A stretch of DNA of 64,000 nt, taken from assembly GCA_022446795.1 (NCBI GenBank), contig JAKVBX010000008.1:1-64000 (forward strand), given 5' to 3'. This stretch comes from Phycisphaerales bacterium (GTDB lineage Bacteria > Planctomycetota > Phycisphaerae > Phycisphaerales > SM1A02). Under the pieces are notes generated by a model. The model was not told where the DNA came from. It was given only the letters and a program-made list of their open reading frames with translations, and ran no database searches. Made by a program: the position numbers and the translations under genes. This document shows positions 27,680-36,158 of this stretch, piece after piece; position 1 is the stretch's first letter, and each line of letters starts with the position of its first letter.

Positions 27680-29197
27680 CTAGTATTCCTTGCGCAGTCG
27701 ACCGGGTGGAATACCCAGCTGGTGCCGGTACTTCACAACGGTCCGGCGGGCGATGTCGATGCCCTTTTCCTTGAGCGCCGCGGCAATCGCCTCATCGCTG
27801 AGCGGATGGGACTTGTCCTCCCCATCCACGATTTCCTGCAGCACGGCCTTCACGGCCTCCCAGCTCATGTTGTCGCCGCTGGCCGTCTCCGTCCCGCCCG
27901 AGAAGAACCGCCGCAGTGGAACGATGCCGCGTGGCGTCTGGACCCACTTGTCCGAGACGGCCCGGCTCACGGTCGCCACGTGGATGCCCAGTTGCTCGGC
28001 CACTTCGACCATCGGCAGTGGCTTGAGGTTCTGCGGGCCCACGTCGAAGAACTCACGCTGACGACTCAGGACGACGTTGACCACCCGGAGCAGGGAGTTC
28101 TTCCGCTGGTTGATCGACTCGATGATCCAGCGGGCGTTGCCCACGCTCCGGCTGAGAATCTCGCGGGCCGCCTTGTCGACGCTCTTGTCCTTGGACATCT
28201 CCTCGTAGCGAGGTGACACGCGAAGCGGCGGAATGACCCCATCGCACAGCGCCGCGACATACTCGTCGCGTTCCTCGTCGTACTCCACGATGACATCGGG
28301 GAGGATCGGCGTGACTTCCTCGTTGACGAGATTGCGCCCCGGCGCCAGGTCGAGCCGGTGCATCAAACTCTTGGCCTCCAGGACCCGTTCCATGCTCAGG
28401 TCAGTGTCCTGGACGATCCGTGGAAGTCGGTTCTGAACAAGATCATCAAGGTGATCCTCGATCAGGCAGTGAACATCGAGCCACCCCTGGTCATTCTCGC
28501 CGTCATCGAGCCGGCGGTAGGCCTCCGCCTGCAACAGCAGACATTCCTTGAAACTCCGGGCCGCAAGCCCCGGGGGTTCGACCCAATGGTGGATCGCTTC
28601 CAGGGCTTTCTCCAGGACTTCCAGGGTCAGACCGGCGCCTTCGGCAGTGCCGCCTCGCTGCTCAAGAATGGTCTCCAGGTCCACTTCCAGCAGCCCCTCG
28701 TCATTGAGGTACTCCAGGATGACTCGCCCGGCCTGCGCCACGGGTTCGGGGACCTCGGCAAAGGTCCACTGGTGGAGGACCTGTTCCGCGAGTCGTTCCC
28801 CGCGGGCGGTGATGTTCGCCATCGCGTCCATCTTGCCGTCGCGTTCGCCGGCCATCCGCGATGGCGAGTAGCTTCCGGAGGAGTACTCGTTGTCGAAGGC
28901 CTCGCTGTAGGTCTTCTCCATCGACTCCAGGCGTGCGAAGTCGTCCGCGCCATCCGCCGTGGTGTCCCCCACCACCATCTCGCGACTCTCGATCTCGCCA
29001 TCCTGGTCAGCCGGGGACGGACCCGCCGCTTCCTCCTCGTTGATCTCCAGCGCGATGTTGGATTCCAGTTCCTGGTCGATTCGCTCCTGCAACGCCAGCG
29101 TGGGCATCTGCAGGATCTCCATCGACTGGATCATCCGCGGGCTCAGCTTCATCTGCTGGCCGAGCTTCATCTGCTGTGAGGTTTCGAAACGCATCAT
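27680..29197 (-). CDS. rpoN: RNA polymerase sigma-54 factor
   Basis: 505 residues from ATG 29197; an in-frame GTG at 29224 would add nine residues. The N-terminal region I is Gln/Leu-rich (QQMKLSPRMIQSMEILQMPTL pattern), followed by an acidic region II. The core-binding region and the helix-turn-helix (VEVAEQLGIHVATVSRAV) come next. The C-terminal RpoN box reads ARRTVVKYR against the canonical ARRTVAKYR, a conservative change. Sigma-54 needs an AAA+ enhancer-binding protein; none is in the window. It converges with frr with only 19 bases between stops. Confidence 0.96.
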   Translation of the reverse strand: MMRFETSQQMKLGQQMKLSPRMIQSMEILQMPTLALQERIDQELESNIALEINEEEAAGPSPADQDGEIESREMVVGDTTADGADDFARLESMEKTYSEAFDNEYSSGSYSPSRMAGERDGKMDAMANITARGERLAEQVLHQWTFAEVPEPVAQAGRVILEYLNDEGLLEVDLETILEQRGGTAEGAGLTLEVLEKALEAIHHWVEPPGLAARSFKECLLLQAEAYRRLDDGENDQGWLDVHCLIEDHLDDLVQNRLPRIVQDTDLSMERVLEAKSLMHRLDLAPGRNLVNEEVTPILPDVIVEYDEERDEYVAALCDGVIPPLRVSPRYEEMSKDKSVDKAAREILSRSVGNARWIIESINQRKNSLLRVVNVVLSRQREFFDVGPQNLKPLPMVEVAEQLGIHVATVSRAVSDKWVQTPRGIVPLRRFFSGGTETASGDNMSWEAVKAVLQEIVDGEDKSHPLSDEAIAAALKEKGIDIARRTVVKYRHQLGIPPGRLRKEY

Positions 29198-29238
29198 GCG
29201 GCTCGCTCCGGCGGCCCGTGTCACGGGACCATACGAAC

Positions 29239-29244
29239 ATCATA
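29239..29244 (-). promoter_or_regulatory. Possible -10 element for rpoN
   Basis: The minus-strand hexamer TATGAT is a near-consensus -10 placed 41 bases before the rpoN ATG. No good -35 is seen at 16-18 bases. Positional inference. Confidence 0.35.
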
Positions 29245-29304
29245 GTCCGCCCCTGCCTCAGGACACGGGGGCGATTGGCTGGTAACCGAGAAGAGTCCTG
29301 CTGA

Positions 29305-29943
29305 TCAAAATCCCTGCCGGCCGTGTATGGCATCGGCCAGAACGGCATTGTTCGCGAACTCCAACTGGGATCCGCTGGGAAGTCCTCTTGCCAGGCGTGT
29401 CACCTTGACCTCCCGGCGAGCCAGTTCGTCCCCCAGGTACAGCGTCGTACTGTCACCCTCGAGATTGGGATTCAACCCGAGAATGACCTCCTTGACCGCA
29501 ACGCCCTGGGCGTTTCGCTCCGGGGTATCGATCCGTTCCAGGAGCGATGGCACCGTGAGATCCTCCGGGCCGACACCCGACAACGGATCGATTCGTCCAG
29601 CCAGGACGTGGTACACCCCCCGGAACATCCCCGCCCCTTCCAGGGTCATGAGGTCGCCGGGCTGTTCGACGACCAGGATGGTCGAAGCATCACGGGAGGG
29701 ATCGGCGCAGATTCGACACGGTTCGATGTCCGTCAACTGGAAGCAGATGCCGCAGCACGACACGTGCGTCTTGACGTCCTCGATCGCCGTGGCCAGTGCC
29801 CGGGCGTTGTCCTCCGTGTCCTTCAGCACGTGGAAGGCCAGCCGAGTCGCCGTCCGTCGGCCGATCCCGGGAAGCCGTTCGAACTCGCGGACCAGGCGGT
29901 CAACGGGTTCCGGGAATGCATGCAGTCCATCGCGACTCGCCAT
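29305..29943 (-). CDS. recR: Recombination mediator RecR
   Basis: 212 residues from ATG 29943 (a TTG codon directly before it is less likely). It has the helix-hairpin-helix ERLPGIGRRTATRLAF, a C4 zinc finger (CCGIC and CRIC about residue 70-83), and a TOPRIM domain with ILVVEQPGDLMTLE. RecR works with RecF/RecO to load RecA on gapped DNA. It sits in the widely conserved dnaX-ybaB-recR order, downstream of ybaB with a 20-base gap. Confidence 0.97.
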   Translation of the reverse strand: MASRDGLHAFPEPVDRLVREFERLPGIGRRTATRLAFHVLKDTEDNARALATAIEDVKTHVSCCGICFQLTDIEPCRICADPSRDASTILVVEQPGDLMTLEGAGMFRGVYHVLAGRIDPLSGVGPEDLTVPSLLERIDTPERNAQGVAVKEVILGLNPNLEGDSTTLYLGDELARREVKVTRLARGLPSGSQLEFANNAVLADAIHGRQGF

Positions 29944-29963
29944 CAATACGCTCCTCGTATCGG

Positions 29964-30335
29964 TCAGGACCCCAGCAAACCACCCGGGGGCATCGGCAAT
30001 CCCAGTTCACTGGCGGCCGCCGCCAGGTGCTGCTGCGCGGCATCCCGGGCCCGATCCATCGCGGTGTTCACCGCTCCGGCCACGAGTTCTTCCGCCATCC
30101 GGTGATCCTCGGGCGACGACGTATCGACCAGGCTCGACATCAAGGCGGGCTCGATGTGGACGGACTGGATCTTCATGTCGGCCGTCGCCACGACCTGCAC
30201 GGCGCCACCGCCGGTCTCGGCCTCGACGCGAATGCCTGCCAACTCATTCTTGACCTGCTCGAACTTGGCCTGCATCTTCGGCAGATCCTTCATCATCGAG
30301 GCCATTCCCGCGATGTTCTTCAATCCATCGAACAT
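29964..30335 (-). CDS. ybaB: YbaB/EbfC-family nucleoid-associated protein
   Basis: 123 residues. The small dimeric DNA-binding family is recognised by the N-terminal helix with MMKDLPKMQAKFEQVKNEL, a short beta hairpin (GGGAVQVVATADMKIQSVHIEPALM) and a C-terminal helix (LVAGAVNTAMDRARDAA), plus its fixed place between dnaX and recR. It lies six bases after dnaX, so the three genes form one transcript. The exact role of the family in DNA recombination or nucleoid structure is not settled. Confidence 0.95.
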   Translation of the reverse strand: MFDGLKNIAGMASMMKDLPKMQAKFEQVKNELAGIRVEAETGGGAVQVVATADMKIQSVHIEPALMSSLVDTSSPEDHRMAEELVAGAVNTAMDRARDAAQQHLAAAASELGLPMPPGGLLGS

Positions 30336-30341
30336 GGCTTC

Positions 30342-32057
30342 CTACTCCTTTGTGTCATCTCGTGGCGCCACGTCGATGATGACGGCGCCCAACAGGTCCT
30401 CGGCCAGGCGAACACCGGGATCTTCGCGAATGGCCTCGGTGATCTTCCCGGGCTTGGCCTTGGGAACAGGCTCGGCCCTCACCTCACCTCGCGATTCACT
30501 CCCCGGATCGGTTCCCGCCTCGGTCTCGGGCTCGTCACCCAGGATCTTGACGCGAGCGGGCGTACCGGCCGCACGGGTGATCATCTTGTTCAGCGACTCC
30601 ACCTGGGTCCGCAGGAAGTCACCGCCGACCGCTGCACGGATCTTCAACTGCAGAACCCCGTCAGTGAAGTCGACCGGCTCGAAGGAGGCGATCTTCGCCC
30701 GTGCACTGGGGGTCGTGGCCAGTTCGTTCACGCGGGCCCAGAGTTCATCCTTGTCTCCCACCGCCGAGGTGGACGCCGGTGCCGTGGATGGCGACGGCTT
30801 GGGCGTGGCGGCTGGTGGTGGTTCCACCGGCCGCGATGCCTTGGCAGACGCCTTGGAAGACGCCTTGGCAGCCGGCTTGGCCGACGGCCGTTTCACCGCC
30901 GGAGCGGGCTCACGTTGCGTTTTTTTTTGCGTCCTAGTCGCCGGCGCCGTTCCCGACAGGATCGACTGGACATCAGCGAGGTTCTCCGCCAACGCCATTC
31001 GCACGATGGTCGTGTCGAAGACCGCGCGTGCCGAGGCCGAGAGCCTTGCGGCACGTGATGCATGTTCACACAGCGCCAGGAGATGAAGCACGCCCGGGGC
31101 ATCCAGTCGAGCCGCCTGTGCAGCCAACTGATCGCGGGTGGCATCCGTGACCTCGATCAAATCGGAATCCTGCCCGCAAGTCACCATGATCAGGAGTGAC
31201 CGCAGGGTCTCGATGAGACAGTCCATCGCCTGGTCGAGACTCGTTCCCTGCGACAGCAGTCCACCAGCCCGGGCCAGGGCCTCGCCCGGGTCACCATCGA
31301 GAATCGCCGCGAGGATGCCGCCCACCTGTTCCTGGTCGGGCAGACCCAGCACTCGGTCCACGGCCCCCGCCTCAAGCGTCGACGTCCCCGTCGCGAGCAG
31401 TCGTTCCAGCACGCTCAGGGCATCGCGCATGGATCCGTTGCCCAGTTCCGCCACGCGGGCGATCGACTCGGTATCCGCTTCAACCCCTTCCTGCTGGAGT
31501 ACCCCCTGGAGGTGCTCGACGATCATGGAACTGGGGATCGGGCGGAAATCAAACCGCTGGCAGCGACTCTGAATGGTCTGGAGCACCTTGTTGGGCTCCG
31601 TCGTGCACAGGATGAACTTCACGTGCTCGGGCGGTTCCTCCATGGTCTTCAGGAGCGTGTTGAACGACTCCGTCGTAAGCATGTGGACCTCGTCAATGAT
31701 GTAGATCTTGTAGTCCGACCGGGCCGGTGACAGCCCCGCATTGGCAATCAGGTCACGGGCTTCCTGGACACCGCGATTGGAGGCCCCGTCGATCTCGATG
31801 ACATCCAGGTCATCGCCCCGCATGATGGCATCCCGGATCGACTCGTCACCGTCCGCACTGCCCGCGAGGTTGATGGCGGCCGCCAGCAATCGCGCCATGG
31901 TCGTCTTCCCGACGCCACGGGTTCCGCAGAAGAGGTACGCATGACCGATGCGATCGTTGTCGAGTGCCGTCTGCAGCGTCCGGGCGATCGTCTCCTGGCC
32001 GACGACTTCGTCGAAGGAACGTGATCGGTAACGGCGAGCAAGGACGGTGTAGGTCAC
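30342..32057 (-). CDS. dnaX: DNA polymerase III subunits gamma and tau
   Basis: 571 residues. The N-terminal AAA+ clamp-loader core has Walker A GTRGVGKT (45-52), Walker B IYIIDEVHML, the sensor region TTEPNKVLQTIQSRCQRF and a lid. The zinc-module cysteines that DnaX normally carries between Walker A and DVIEIDGASN are absent, replaced by a Cys-free segment (NLAGSADGDESIRDA). Domain III ends near residue 370. Then comes an Ala/Lys/Pro-rich linker and the tau-type C-terminus. A run of nine A in the coding strand at codons 377-380 offers a slippage site that would give a short gamma-like product of about 382 residues. Heads the dnaX-ybaB-recR operon; an SRP RNA gene lies upstream. Confidence 0.95.
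   Translation of the reverse strand: MTYTVLARRYRSRSFDEVVGQETIARTLQTALDNDRIGHAYLFCGTRGVGKTTMARLLAAAINLAGSADGDESIRDAIMRGDDLDVIEIDGASNRGVQEARDLIANAGLSPARSDYKIYIIDEVHMLTTESFNTLLKTMEEPPEHVKFILCTTEPNKVLQTIQSRCQRFDFRPIPSSMIVEHLQGVLQQEGVEADTESIARVAELGNGSMRDALSVLERLLATGTSTLEAGAVDRVLGLPDQEQVGGILAAILDGDPGEALARAGGLLSQGTSLDQAMDCLIETLRSLLIMVTCGQDSDLIEVTDATRDQLAAQAARLDAPGVLHLLALCEHASRAARLSASARAVFDTTIVRMALAENLADVQSILSGTAPATRTQKKTQREPAPAVKRPSAKPAAKASSKASAKASRPVEPPPAATPKPSPSTAPASTSAVGDKDELWARVNELATTPSARAKIASFEPVDFTDGVLQLKIRAAVGGDFLRTQVESLNKMITRAAGTPARVKILGDEPETEAGTDPGSESRGEVRAEPVPKAKPGKITEAIREDPGVRLAEDLLGAVIIDVAPRDDTKE
30920..30928 (-). other. Nine-A slippery tract in dnaX (candidate frameshift site)
   Basis: The minus strand reads C-AAAAAAAAA-C, decoded CAA AAA AAA ACG at codons 377-380. 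A -1 shift (or one extra A in the mRNA) continues AAC GCA ACG TGA, stopping at 30910-30912. Loss of one A continues for eight codons to TGA at 30893-30895. Either outcome truncates the protein just after the clamp-loader core, the same plan as the E. coli and Thermus dnaX gamma/tau switch. Confidence 0.6.
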
Positions 32058-32119
32058 GGGAGATCCAGGAGTCGAAAGTCACGATCACAATGGCCACGAG
32101 ATCGGCCAGGCAGGGAAAC

Positions 32120-32231
32120 GGAAAGGGCGACCAGGACTCCCGCGGCGTAGATGACGACGCTTATGGCTGCTGCGATCAAGCCCTGACCAGGTTCACGAGC
32201 CACCCACCCAGGGGGCCCGGCCGCCCTTTCC
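32120..32231 (-). ncRNA. ffs: Signal recognition particle RNA, small bacterial type
   Basis: About 112 nt. The conserved domain IV core is present on the minus strand: GTGAACCTGGTCAGG on the 5' side and AGCAGCCATAAGCG on the 3' side, as in actinobacterial and other bacterial 4.5S RNAs. The ends pair perfectly for ten bases (GGAAAGGGCG with CGCCCTTTCC), then GCCGGG with CCTGGT, giving one long rod. The position, 62 bases upstream of dnaX on the same strand, matches the scr-dnaX order of other bacteria. The apical part between the symmetric-loop strands reads GC-TTGATC-GC rather than a GGAA tetraloop. A TACCAT -10-like hexamer lies about 20 bases upstream. Exact 5' and 3' ends are estimates from the pairing. 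Confidence 0.85.
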
Positions 32232-32311
32232 ATTCCCCCACTGCCGGTGCATGGTAGCACCCGACCGGCTGACCGGGTCGCCTTCCACAGGGGACGCCAG
32301 GGGTGCCTTGG

Positions 32312-32317
32312 TACACT
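32312..32317 (+). promoter_or_regulatory. Possible extended -10 for the PIN/TRAM gene
   Basis: TACACT preceded by TGG (extended -10 style), six bases before the ATG at 32324. No Shine-Dalgarno sequence lies between, fitting leaderless initiation. Positional inference. Confidence 0.4.
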
Positions 32318-32323
32318 CGGGCC

Positions 32324-33556
32324 ATGACCACGCCAGACCGCTCAAGTCCGGATCCCATCGAGGTTGCTGATCAGCGCGAGGGCGACGGCAGCAGTGACCC
32401 GCAGCATTTTCTGCTGCTGTCGACGAGGCTGGTCTACGTCGTCCTGATGATCGCCGTCTCAACGCTGCCATTCATCAGCATCGTAAACCCGGCGGATCGC
32501 GGCCTCGTGTTCTGGGACTACGCCGGACCGATCCTCGCCACGCTGGCCCTGGCGGCCATCGTCCTTCTGCTGGACATCATGAACCCCAGGAAGGGGCTCG
32601 CCAATGTCTTCGGCCTGTACCTGGCCGTCGTCGCCGGCCTCTTTGCGGCCCTCGCCGTCGGTGCCCTGATCGACCTGATCGCCGATGCCTGGGGCCTGGG
32701 TCGAGGCGACTCCGCCCTGAAGTATCTCACCCTGCTGAAACTCGCCGTCGGCCTGAGCCTGTGCTACCTGGCGGTCTCGATCGTATTGACGACCAAGGAC
32801 AACATCCGAATGGTCGTTCCCTATGTCGAGTTCTCGCGACAGGTCCGAGGCATCCGACCCATGGTGCTCGACACCTCCGCACTCATCGACGGCCGTATCA
32901 ACAGCTTCGGCCAGACCGGGTTCCTCGACGCCCCGCTCCTGGTGCCCCAGTTCGTGATCGACGAGATGCACCGGTTGTCGGACTCGAATGAACAGGCCAA
33001 GCGGGAGCGAGGCCGCCGTGGGCTCTCCAACCTCCGGCTGCTGCAGGACAGCACGAGGACCAATGTCACCATCGACCAGGTGGAGACGGAGGAGGACGAG
33101 GTCGACCAGGCGCTGCTGTCGATCGCCGCGGAGAAGAACCTCCGGATCGTGACCACGGACTACAACCTCGCCCGCGTGGCGGAGATCCGCGACGTGGCCG
33201 TCCTGAACCTCAATGATCTTTCACATCTCCTGCGGGGCCATGTGGTTCCCGGGGAGGAGATGCCCCTGGAGATCATGCGGGCCGGCGAGTCCAAGGACCA
33301 GGGGGTCGGCTACATGCCCGATGGCACCATGGTGGTTGTCGAGAATGCCCAGGATCGAATTGGCCAGGAAGTCATGGTCATCATCAACAACGCGGTGCAG
33401 ACCAGCGCCGGCCGGCTGGTCTTCGCTCGCCTGGCGAACGCCGACACGAGCGGTTCGATCGCCCAGGCGGCCACTTCCCAGGCCCGCCATGTCGATGACG
33501 GGCCTCGCAAGCGTCCCGGCAATGATGATCACAGTGGCCGAAGCCCGCGCCGCTGA
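32324..33556 (+). CDS. Membrane protein with PIN and TRAM domains (YacL-like)
   Basis: 410 residues from ATG 32324. Four hydrophobic helices fill about residues 28-160. They are followed by a PIN nuclease-fold domain (MVLDTSALIDGRI with its acidic site, and later acidic residues in VTTDYNLARVAEI) and a C-terminal TRAM-like beta barrel (GVGYMPDGTMVVVENAQDRIG). The layout equals the B. subtilis YacL family, whose RNA target is not established. It diverges from the SRP RNA and dnaX and converges with guaA; the two stops are 15 bases apart. A basic tail ends the protein. Confidence 0.9.
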   Translation: MTTPDRSSPDPIEVADQREGDGSSDPQHFLLLSTRLVYVVLMIAVSTLPFISIVNPADRGLVFWDYAGPILATLALAAIVLLLDIMNPRKGLANVFGLYLAVVAGLFAALAVGALIDLIADAWGLGRGDSALKYLTLLKLAVGLSLCYLAVSIVLTTKDNIRMVVPYVEFSRQVRGIRPMVLDTSALIDGRINSFGQTGFLDAPLLVPQFVIDEMHRLSDSNEQAKRERGRRGLSNLRLLQDSTRTNVTIDQVETEEDEVDQALLSIAAEKNLRIVTTDYNLARVAEIRDVAVLNLNDLSHLLRGHVVPGEEMPLEIMRAGESKDQGVGYMPDGTMVVVENAQDRIGQEVMVIINNAVQTSAGRLVFARLANADTSGSIAQAATSQARHVDDGPRKRPGNDDHSGRSPRR

Positions 33557-33571
33557 ACGCGGCACACGACC

Positions 33572-35164
33572 CTATTCCCACTCGATGGTCGCGGGCGGCT
33601 TGCTGGAGATGTCGTAGACGACGCGGTTGACTCCCGGCACCTCGTTGATGATCCGGCTGCTGATCGTTGCCAGCACGTCATGTGGAATCCGGGCCCAGTC
33701 GGCGGTCATGAAGTCGGAGGTCGTCACCGCACGGACGGCGACCACAGAGTCGTACGTTCGGCCATCGCCCATGACTCCGACCGATTGCACCGGCAGAAGG
33801 ACCGCAAAGACCTGGTCGGTACTTCGGTACAGGTTCTTGGCGACGATCTCCTCCAGCAGGATTTCATCACACTCCCGAATCAGGTCCAGTTTGTCTCGCG
33901 TGATCTCGCCCAGGACCCGCACCGCCAGGCCCGGCCCGGGGAAGGGGTGACGCCACACGATGTGGCTCGGCAGACCGAGCACTTCGCCCAGGGCACGAAC
34001 CTCGTCCTTGAACAGGTCTCGAAGGGGCTCGATCAGATCAAACCCCAGGTCCTCGGGCAGGCCACCGACATTGTGGTGAAGCTTGATGTTCGCGGCCTGG
34101 CCGGCATGGCCATGCCCGGACTCGATCACGTCGGGGTAGAGCGTCCCCTGCGCGAGATAACGGGCTTCCCCACGTCCTTCCTTGGCGACTTCCGCCGCGG
34201 AACGCTTGAAGACGTCGATGAACCGGTGCCCGATCAGGCGACGCTTCTCCTGGGGATCCGTCACACCCGCGAGATCTGAAAGGAACTCCTCCGACGCGTC
34301 CTCGACTCGCAGGTCGATGTCGAAGTGATCCCGGAAGGTGGATTCGACCAGTTCCCGCTCCTTCTTCCGAAGCAGGCCGTTGTCCACGAAGATGCACGTC
34401 AGCCGATCACCGATGGCTCGCGACAGCAACGCGGCAACCACCGAGGAGTCGACGCCCCCACTCAAGCCACAGATGACCCGATCCTCCCCCACTCGCTCGG
34501 CCACCTCGCGACAGGCGGTCTCCAGGAAGTCGGACATTCGCCAGGTCCCACGGCAACCACAGACCTCGTAGAGGAAGTTCCGAAGGATGTCCACGCCGTG
34601 AGGCGTATGTGTCACCTCGGGGTGGAACTGAATGCCATGGAAAGGCAGCTTGAGGTGACGGACCGCCGCATGCGGACACGTCGGTGTCGACGCCAGCGTT
34701 TCGAACTCGGTCGACAGGCCCATCACCTGGTCGCCGTGGCTCATCCAAACCGCGGTCTCCTGCGGAATGTTGGCCAGCAGCCCTTCGGCGGATTCGATGG
34801 TCAGCCGGCTTCGCCCGTACTCCCGGGCCTCGGCCGCCTCCACATCGCACCCCAGCAGGTGGCAGCCCAGTTGCATGCCGTAGCAGATCCCCAGGACGGG
34901 AACGCCCAGGTCGAACAGCCGCTCGTCACACCGGGGTGACCCTGCCTCGTTGATGCTGGAAGGACCACCCGAGAGGATCAGGCCCTTCGGGTCATGCTTC
35001 CGCAGCGTCTCGATGGGCGTATCGGGTGACACCAGCAGGCTGAACGCCCCGGCCTCGCGAACCCGGCGGGCGATCAACTGGGCATACTGGCTCCCGAAGT
35101 CGAGAATCAGGATCGTCTCGACGTCTCGCACCGCGGGACCTCGACCATCATCACCATCGGACAT
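33572..35164 (-). CDS. guaA: GMP synthase (glutamine-hydrolysing)
   Basis: 530 residues from ATG 35164; in-frame upstream codons would add up to 18 residues without family similarity. The N-terminal class I amidotransferase has [21 protein letters not shown], the nucleophile in [15 protein letters not shown] and the His/Glu pair in [11 protein letters not shown]. The ATP pyrophosphatase has the P-loop [14 protein letters not shown] and the C-terminal dimerisation domain ends PPATIEW. It converts XMP to GMP with glutamine and ATP, the last step of guanine nucleotide synthesis. A TACCAT -10-like hexamer lies at 35216-35221. Confidence 0.98.
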   Translation of the reverse strand: MSDGDDGRGPAVRDVETILILDFGSQYAQLIARRVREAGAFSLLVSPDTPIETLRKHDPKGLILSGGPSSINEAGSPRCDERLFDLGVPVLGICYGMQLGCHLLGCDVEAAEAREYGRSRLTIESAEGLLANIPQETAVWMSHGDQVMGLSTEFETLASTPTCPHAAVRHLKLPFHGIQFHPEVTHTPHGVDILRNFLYEVCGCRGTWRMSDFLETACREVAERVGEDRVICGLSGGVDSSVVAALLSRAIGDRLTCIFVDNGLLRKKERELVESTFRDHFDIDLRVEDASEEFLSDLAGVTDPQEKRRLIGHRFIDVFKRSAAEVAKEGRGEARYLAQGTLYPDVIESGHGHAGQAANIKLHHNVGGLPEDLGFDLIEPLRDLFKDEVRALGEVLGLPSHIVWRHPFPGPGLAVRVLGEITRDKLDLIRECDEILLEEIVAKNLYRSTDQVFAVLLPVQSVGVMGDGRTYDSVVAVRAVTTSDFMTADWARIPHDVLATISSRIINEVPGVNRVVYDISSKPPATIEWE

Positions 35165-35305
35165 GCCGGCAACTCCGTGGGAGCAAGCCTCCATGGCTGC
35201 CCCCGAGAAGCGTGGCATGGTATCACGGGGCTCGAGCCGGGGATGACGGCAGCCCCTGGGGCCACCTCGGCCAATCCCGTATCATGCCCGGGAGGAGTGG
35301 AACCG

Positions 35306-35812
35306 GTGACAGACGCTGCCGTAGAGTGCCGGAACCAGGCTGCCATGGTCGAACACGAGCAACTTCCGGACATCAGGCTGGAGTTCTTCAGCCGCCCAGC
35401 TTTCCTGGGTGTTATCCGGAGGATGCTGGATACCCTCTGTGAGCGGCTGGGCCTCAGTTCCCACGAATCGGCCCGGATCTGCCTGGCCATCGACGAAGCC
35501 ATCGCCAACGTCATTCGACATGGCTACCAGAATGACCCCGATGGCCGCATCGAGCTGACGGTGACCCGGATCGAGTCCCCCGAGCCGGAACTGGTGATCG
35601 AGATCCTGGATCGAGCGGATACCGTTGATATTGATACGATCCGCTCTCGAAACCTGGACGACATCAGGCCCGGCGGGCTGGGGGTACACATCATCACCGA
35701 GATCATGCAGGGCGTGGAATACAGTCATCGCGAAGGAGGCGGCATGTGCCTTCGCATGCGCCACCCGCTCGGCCAGAACTCAACCGTTGGGAGATCCAGT
35801 TCAGATGGATGA
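35306..35812 (+). CDS. Anti-sigma (RsbW-type) serine kinase / HATPase
   Basis: 168 residues from GTG 35306, chosen because GGAGGAG at 35291-35297 lies eight bases upstream; an ATG at 35345 is the alternative and would remove 13 residues. The GHKL ATPase fold is seen: N-box in ICLAIDEAIANVIRHGY, a degenerate G1 box (IEILDRADTVD), and the G2 box GGLGVHIITEIM. Such switch proteins bind or phosphorylate a STAS-domain partner, and that partner gene overlaps this one by eight bases. Target sigma factor unknown. Together with the STAS and permease genes it forms an operon. Confidence 0.9.
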   Translation: MTDAAVECRNQAAMVEHEQLPDIRLEFFSRPAFLGVIRRMLDTLCERLGLSSHESARICLAIDEAIANVIRHGYQNDPDGRIELTVTRIESPEPELVIEILDRADTVDIDTIRSRNLDDIRPGGLGVHIITEIMQGVEYSHREGGGMCLRMRHPLGQNSTVGRSSSDG

Positions 35813-36152
35813 ACAGGCGAATATAGGCATCCAAGTCGACCGCCAAGGTGACGCCATCGTTGTTCGCCCGCAAGGCGACATCGACCTGGCCAGTTCACCT
35901 GGCCTTCGAGCCCGGCTCCGTGAGCTGATCGAAGAAGCCAAGGGCCGGATCGTCGTAGACCTTTCCGAGGTGCCCTACATGGACTCCTCTGGCGTTGCCA
36001 CGCTGGTCGAGCTTCTCCAGTCCTGCCGTCGCGCCGAACTGGAGCTCTTCCTCTGCCAGTTGAACGAGCGCGTGCTGTCCGTCTTCCAGATCGCTCGACT
36101 GGACGGCGTGTTCACGATCAAGGAATCCCTGGAAGAAGCAATCGGAGCCTGA
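35805..36152 (+). CDS. STAS-domain anti-sigma factor antagonist
   Basis: 115 residues from ATG 35805. Single STAS fold with the phosphorylation motif YMDSSGVATL (S61/S62) and the family pattern DIDLASSPGLRARL. In partner-switching systems the serine is phosphorylated by an RsbW-type kinase such as the protein encoded just upstream (8-base overlap). It also resembles MlaB, the STAS subunit of MlaFEDB-type lipid transporters; the MlaE-type permease gene starts six bases downstream. So it could serve a signalling switch, the transporter, or both. Confidence 0.92.
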   Translation: MDEQANIGIQVDRQGDAIVVRPQGDIDLASSPGLRARLRELIEEAKGRIVVDLSEVPYMDSSGVATLVELLQSCRRAELELFLCQLNERVLSVFQIARLDGVFTIKESLEEAIGA

Positions 36153-36158
36153 TCCCGC

